Positions 60,954 through 64,000 of a stretch of DNA of 64,000 nucleotides are shown here, piece by piece. Origin of the DNA: Subtercola boreus (GTDB lineage: Bacteria; Actinomycetota; Actinomycetes; Actinomycetales; Microbacteriaceae); assembly GCF_003399645.1 (NCBI RefSeq), contig NZ_NBXD01000014.1, positions 310,001 through 374,000 on the forward strand. The letters run 5' to 3'. Under the pieces are notes generated by a model. That model worked only from the letters and a program-made list of their open reading frames with translations, ran no database searches and was not told the origin of the DNA. A program made the position numbers and the translations under genes. Positions within the stretch are counted from its first letter, which is position 1; every line of letters starts with the position of its first letter.

Positions 60954-63662
60954 CTAGTGGGCCGCCTCGTTCCAGTTCTGGCCGCGGCCGAGTTGCACGT
61001 CGAGGGGCACCTTGAGGTCGGCGGCCGTCGACATGCGGGCCGTGACGATGGCGGCGAGGGCATCCCACTCGCCCGGATAGACGTCGAACACCAGCTCGTC
61101 GTGCACCTGCAGCAGCATTCGCGACTGCAGCCCGTGCGATGCCATGTCAGCGGCGATATTGACCATCGCGATCTTGAGGATGTCGGCGGCCGTGCCCTGG
61201 ATCGGAGCGTTCAGCGCCTGGCGTTCGGCGTTGTCGCGCAGCACCCGGTTGCCGCTGTTGAGGTCGGGGAACATCCGGCGGCGACCGAAGATGGTCTCGG
61301 TGTAGCCGTCTTCGCGCGCCTGCACCACAACGTTCCGGAGGTAGTCGCGCACCGCGCCGAAGCGTTCGAAGTAGTCGCCCATCAGCTGTTTCGCCTCGGC
61401 GGTCGGGATGCGGAGCTGCTTTGAGAGCCCGAACGCCGAGAGCCCGTACGCGAGCCCGTACGACATCGCCTTCACTTTCGAGCGCATCGCCGAGGTCACA
61501 TCGGAGGGGGCCACACCGAAGATGCGCGCCCCGACGAAGCGGTGCAGGTCTTCGCCCGACTGGAACGCTGCGATCAGCCCCGCGTCTTCGGAGAGGTGCG
61601 CCATGATGCGCATCTCGATCTGCGAGTAGTCGGTGGTGAGCAGGGTCTCGTACGACTCCCCCACAATGAAGGCCTTGCGGATGCGGCGACCCTCCTCCGT
61701 GCGCACAGGGATGTTCTGCAGGTTGGGGTCGGTCGACGAGATGCGCCCGGTCGACGATCCGGTCTGCACGTAGGTGGTGTGGATGCGACGGTCGGGCGCG
61801 ATCGACTTGTCGAGCGTCTCGACGATCTGGTTCAGTTTGGTCGCGTCTCGGTGCAGCAGGAGCAGGTCGAGGAACGGATGCGGAGACGACGCCTGCAGGT
61901 CGGCCAGCGACACGGCGTCGGTCGAGTAGCCCGTCTTCGTCGCGCGGGTCTTCGGCATGCCGAGCTGGTCGAAGAGCACCTCCTGGATCTGTTTCGGTGA
62001 ACCGAGGTTGATCTCCCGCTCGATGATCGCGAAGGCCTGTGTCGCAAGATCGGTCGAGCGTGCGGTGAGCTCTGCCGACAGCTCCGACAGCTGCGGGTGG
62101 CTCACCGCGACACCGTCGAGCTCCATCTGCGCCAGCACAACCAGCACGGGCATCTCGATGTCGACGAGAACCGACCGCGACCCGTCGTCGAGCTTCGCGT
62201 CGAGCGCCCGCGCCACCCTGCCGACGAACCAGGCCTGAACGGCCGGGCCGATCACGGAGTCGTCATCGGGAACGAGCTGGTTGGGGTCGGGAGAGGGCAG
62301 AGTCTCTGCGAGCATCCGGTCGACCAGGTCGGCCAGGGTGGGCGAGGCCGTGTCGGACTTCAGGAGCCAGGCCGCGACGGAGGTGTCGAACGCGACGCCC
62401 GACACGGTGAGACCCGCCGTGAGAAGGGCTTTCAGCTGCACCTTCGCCCCGTGCAGGATCTTCGGTGCGTCGGAGGCGAGCCAGTTCTCGAACGGGAGAA
62501 GTGAAGCAGAGTCGGGTGACCACGGCAGGAAGACCGCCGAGTCTGAGGCGGCCACACCGAAACCGATCGGCTTGCCGTCGAGCAGCTCGGTCGAGAGCGC
62601 CAGACCGAACGGTTCAGCCACCGTCACCCGGTCGAACCATTCCGCCAGCTCAGCGCCGACGATGTTCTGCGGCACCGGGGCGACCACGGCCTTGATGTCG
62701 ACGAGTGACGACGAGCCCACCCCGCCAGGGCCAGGACCACCCGAACCGCCCGCGCCCCCGGTACCCGTTTCGATACCGTCGAGCTTGAACACCCGCTCGA
62801 GCAGCGTGCGGAACTCCAGCCGGGCGAAGAGGTCGCGCACCGCATCTTCGTCGATCGCCCGGCGGTCGAAGTCTGCCGGGCCATGCTCGAGCTCGACATC
62901 GGTGAGCAGCCGGTTCAGGCGGCGGTTGCGCACCGCGTTCTCCTGGAACTCGCGGAGGCTCTCGCCGACCTTGCCGCCGATCTCATCCGACCGGCGGAGA
63001 ATTTCGTCGAGACTGCCGAACTGGTTGAGCCACTTCACCGCGGTCTTCTCGCCGACCTTCGGGATGCCCGGCAGGTTGTCGCTCGTCTCCCCGACGAGAG
63101 CCGCGATCTCGGGGTACTGGTGCGGCTCGATGCCGTAGCGCTCGAACACCTTGTCGCGGTCGTAGCGCGTGAGGTCGGTGACCCCCTGCCGTGACGGGTA
63201 GAGCAGCGTGACCCTGTCGTTGACGAGCTGGATCGTGTCGCGGTCGCCCGAGACCACCAGCACGCGATAGCCCTGCTCGGCACCCTGCACCGACAGCGTG
63301 GCGAGGATGTCGTCGGCCTCGAAGCCCTCCTTCTCGAGGGTGGTGATGTTCATCGCCTTCAGGGCGTCTTTCAGCAGCGGTACCTGACCGGAGAACTCGG
63401 GCGGGGTCTCGCCCCGGGTTCCCTTGTACTCGGGGTACTCATCGGTGCGGAAGGAGTGCCGGGACATGTCGAACGCCACAGCGATGTGGGTGGGTTTCTC
63501 ATTCTTCAGCAGCAGGAGCAGCATCGACAGAAAACCGTGGATGGCGTTCGTGTGCTGGCCGTCACGGGTCGTGAAACTGTCGACGGGAAGCGCGTAGAAC
63601 GCTCGGAAAGCGAGCGAGTGGCCGTCGATGATGAGAAGGGTGGGCTGTTCGTTGTCGGACAC
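60954..63662 (-). CDS. polA: DNA polymerase I
   Basis: 902 residues. The N-terminal 5'-3' exonuclease has LLIIDGHSLAFRAFYAL, GFEADDILATL, VVSGDRDTIQLV and GETSDNLPGIPKVGEKTA. The central 3'-5' exonuclease-like domain lacks clear catalytic carboxylates, as in other actinobacteria. Polymerase motifs are TTDYSQIEMRIMAHLSED (A), RSKVKAMSYGLAYGLSAFGLS (B) and LLQVHDELVFDVYP (C). A Gly/Pro-rich linker (GTGGAGGSGGPGPGGVG) lies near residue 310. The start is GTG 63662 with TAGGCT 6 nt upstream. Confidence 0.97.
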   Translation of the reverse strand: MSDNEQPTLLIIDGHSLAFRAFYALPVDSFTTRDGQHTNAIHGFLSMLLLLLKNEKPTHIAVAFDMSRHSFRTDEYPEYKGTRGETPPEFSGQVPLLKDALKAMNITTLEKEGFEADDILATLSVQGAEQGYRVLVVSGDRDTIQLVNDRVTLLYPSRQGVTDLTRYDRDKVFERYGIEPHQYPEIAALVGETSDNLPGIPKVGEKTAVKWLNQFGSLDEILRRSDEIGGKVGESLREFQENAVRNRRLNRLLTDVELEHGPADFDRRAIDEDAVRDLFARLEFRTLLERVFKLDGIETGTGGAGGSGGPGPGGVGSSSLVDIKAVVAPVPQNIVGAELAEWFDRVTVAEPFGLALSTELLDGKPIGFGVAASDSAVFLPWSPDSASLLPFENWLASDAPKILHGAKVQLKALLTAGLTVSGVAFDTSVAAWLLKSDTASPTLADLVDRMLAETLPSPDPNQLVPDDDSVIGPAVQAWFVGRVARALDAKLDDGSRSVLVDIEMPVLVVLAQMELDGVAVSHPQLSELSAELTARSTDLATQAFAIIEREINLGSPKQIQEVLFDQLGMPKTRATKTGYSTDAVSLADLQASSPHPFLDLLLLHRDATKLNQIVETLDKSIAPDRRIHTTYVQTGSSTGRISSTDPNLQNIPVRTEEGRRIRKAFIVGESYETLLTTDYSQIEMRIMAHLSEDAGLIAAFQSGEDLHRFVGARIFGVAPSDVTSAMRSKVKAMSYGLAYGLSAFGLSKQLRIPTAEAKQLMGDYFERFGAVRDYLRNVVVQAREDGYTETIFGRRRMFPDLNSGNRVLRDNAERQALNAPIQGTAADILKIAMVNIAADMASHGLQSRMLLQVHDELVFDVYPGEWDALAAIVTARMSTAADLKVPLDVQLGRGQNWNEAAH

Positions 63663-63668
63663 AGCCCC

Positions 63669-63690
63669 AGCCTACTGGAGCCCCCCGACA
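63669..63690 (-). promoter_or_regulatory. polA promoter with a weak damage-promoter-like motif
   Basis: TAGGCT (63669-63674), 6 nt, GTG 63662. Eight bases upstream of the -10 lies TGTCGGGG, one base away from TGTCRGTG. The surrounding sequence is a run of G on the minus strand, so the match may be chance. Confidence 0.45.
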
Positions 63691-63719
63691 CCCCCGCCGG
63701 GGGGCGAATGGATGCCGCG

Positions 63720-64000
63720 TCAGGAGGCGTCGCGGAGGAAATTCGTGATGCGAACCGTCGACAGGCGCCGCCCGGCCTCATCGCTGATCGCGATCTCGTG
63801 CACGGTCAGGGTGCGCCCCAGCTTGATGGCTGTGCACACTCCGGTGACGGTTCCGGATGTCGCGGAGCCGGTGTGGCTCGCACTGACTTCGATGCCCATC
63901 GCGATCCGGCCTTCGCCGGCGTGGAGATTGGCGGAGAACGAACCGAGGCTCTCGGCGAGCACCACGTAGGCACCGCCGTGCACGATCCCGAACGGCTGGG
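63720..64000 (-). CDS. PaaI-like hotdog-fold thioesterase (5' end cut by window edge)
   Basis: The open frame enters from the right edge and ends at 63720, giving 93 codons. QPFGIVHGGAYVVLAESLGSFSAN is the typical active-site region of PaaI/4HBT thioesterases (HGG then the helix with Glu), and AIKLGRTLTVHEIAISDEAGRRLSTVRITNFLRD is the usual C-terminal half. It would hydrolyse an acyl- or aryl-CoA. It lies 57 nt upstream of polA on the same strand; a C/G-rich hairpin lies between them. Confidence 0.85.
   Translation of the reverse strand, partial: QPFGIVHGGAYVVLAESLGSFSANLHAGEGRIAMGIEVSASHTGSATSGTVTGVCTAIKLGRTLTVHEIAISDEAGRRLSTVRITNFLRDAS

Noticed and set aside
60669-61424. Plus-strand frame over the 3' end of polA
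   Set aside because: It is antisense to the conserved polymerase domain of PolA and has shadow composition.

Overview
This window is a contiguous piece of a high-GC actinobacterial chromosome. The best fit is Microbacteriaceae (order Micrococcales). Supporting signs are an RbpA-type RNA polymerase-binding protein, WhiA, an OpcA-linked pentose phosphate operon, a divergent glgA/glgC pair, a cysteine-free L31 protein, an actinobacterial SUF operon with an embedded Rieske ferredoxin, DUF3099 and DUF3140 proteins, and an ImuA'-ImuB-DnaE2 mutasome. I saw no rRNA, tRNA, CRISPR array or complete insertion sequence. Both edges cut genes: a glycosyltransferase on the left and a hotdog thioesterase on the right.

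Layout. 1-9.9 kb holds a glycosyltransferase and hydrolase pair, a DEDDh exonuclease, a small lipoprotein, rpmE2, an ABC ATPase, divergent glgA / glgC-serB, a FabG-like reductase and two small conserved proteins. 9.97-11.4 kb is an ECF-like sigma factor with a membrane partner. 11.4-17.4 kb is an ABC-F ATPase followed by sufB-sufD-Rieske-sufC-sufT, all on the minus strand. 17.6-20.7 kb holds the heme A pathway genes ctaA and ctaB, separated by a DUF559 nuclease-like gene that sits inside a perfect 20-bp inverted repeat. 20.9-28.6 kb is the operon tkt-tal-pgi-zwf-opcA-pgl, in which pgi has lost its C-terminus. 28.6-35.2 kb runs on the minus strand: rapZ, whiA, sodA, gap, pgk, tpiA, secG, rbpA. 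35.3-42.7 kb carries uvrC, uvrA, an XRE regulator and uvrB. 42.7-46 kb has pfkA, coaE and rpsA. 46.1-49.5 kb contains a frameshifted gene, a DUF885 peptidase and small proteins. 49.6-56 kb is the SOS mutasome operon. 56-60.9 kb is a looser stretch of hypothetical genes, a stand-alone LigD polymerase domain and an EAL-like/DICT protein. 60.9-63.7 kb is polA.

Two themes stand out. First, DNA repair is dense (uvrABC, imuA'-imuB-dnaE2, ligD-Pol, polA, a DnaQ-like exonuclease) and shows two separate damage-response signals. A perfect LexA palindrome lies inside the imuA' promoter. The uvrA and uvrB promoters share a TGTCAGTG-N8-TANNNT arrangement, which is the RecA-independent (PafBC-type) damage promoter known from mycobacteria. 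Second, about fifteen genes have a -10 hexamer of form TANNNT exactly 6 or 7 nt before the start codon, so their transcripts should be leaderless. This geometry was used to choose many of the starts below.

Central carbon metabolism dominates the middle: glycolysis (pfkA, gap, pgk, tpiA), both branches of the pentose phosphate pathway, and glycogen/maltosyl precursor synthesis. Reading was by eye only. Family assignments come from recognised motifs, not from database searches.
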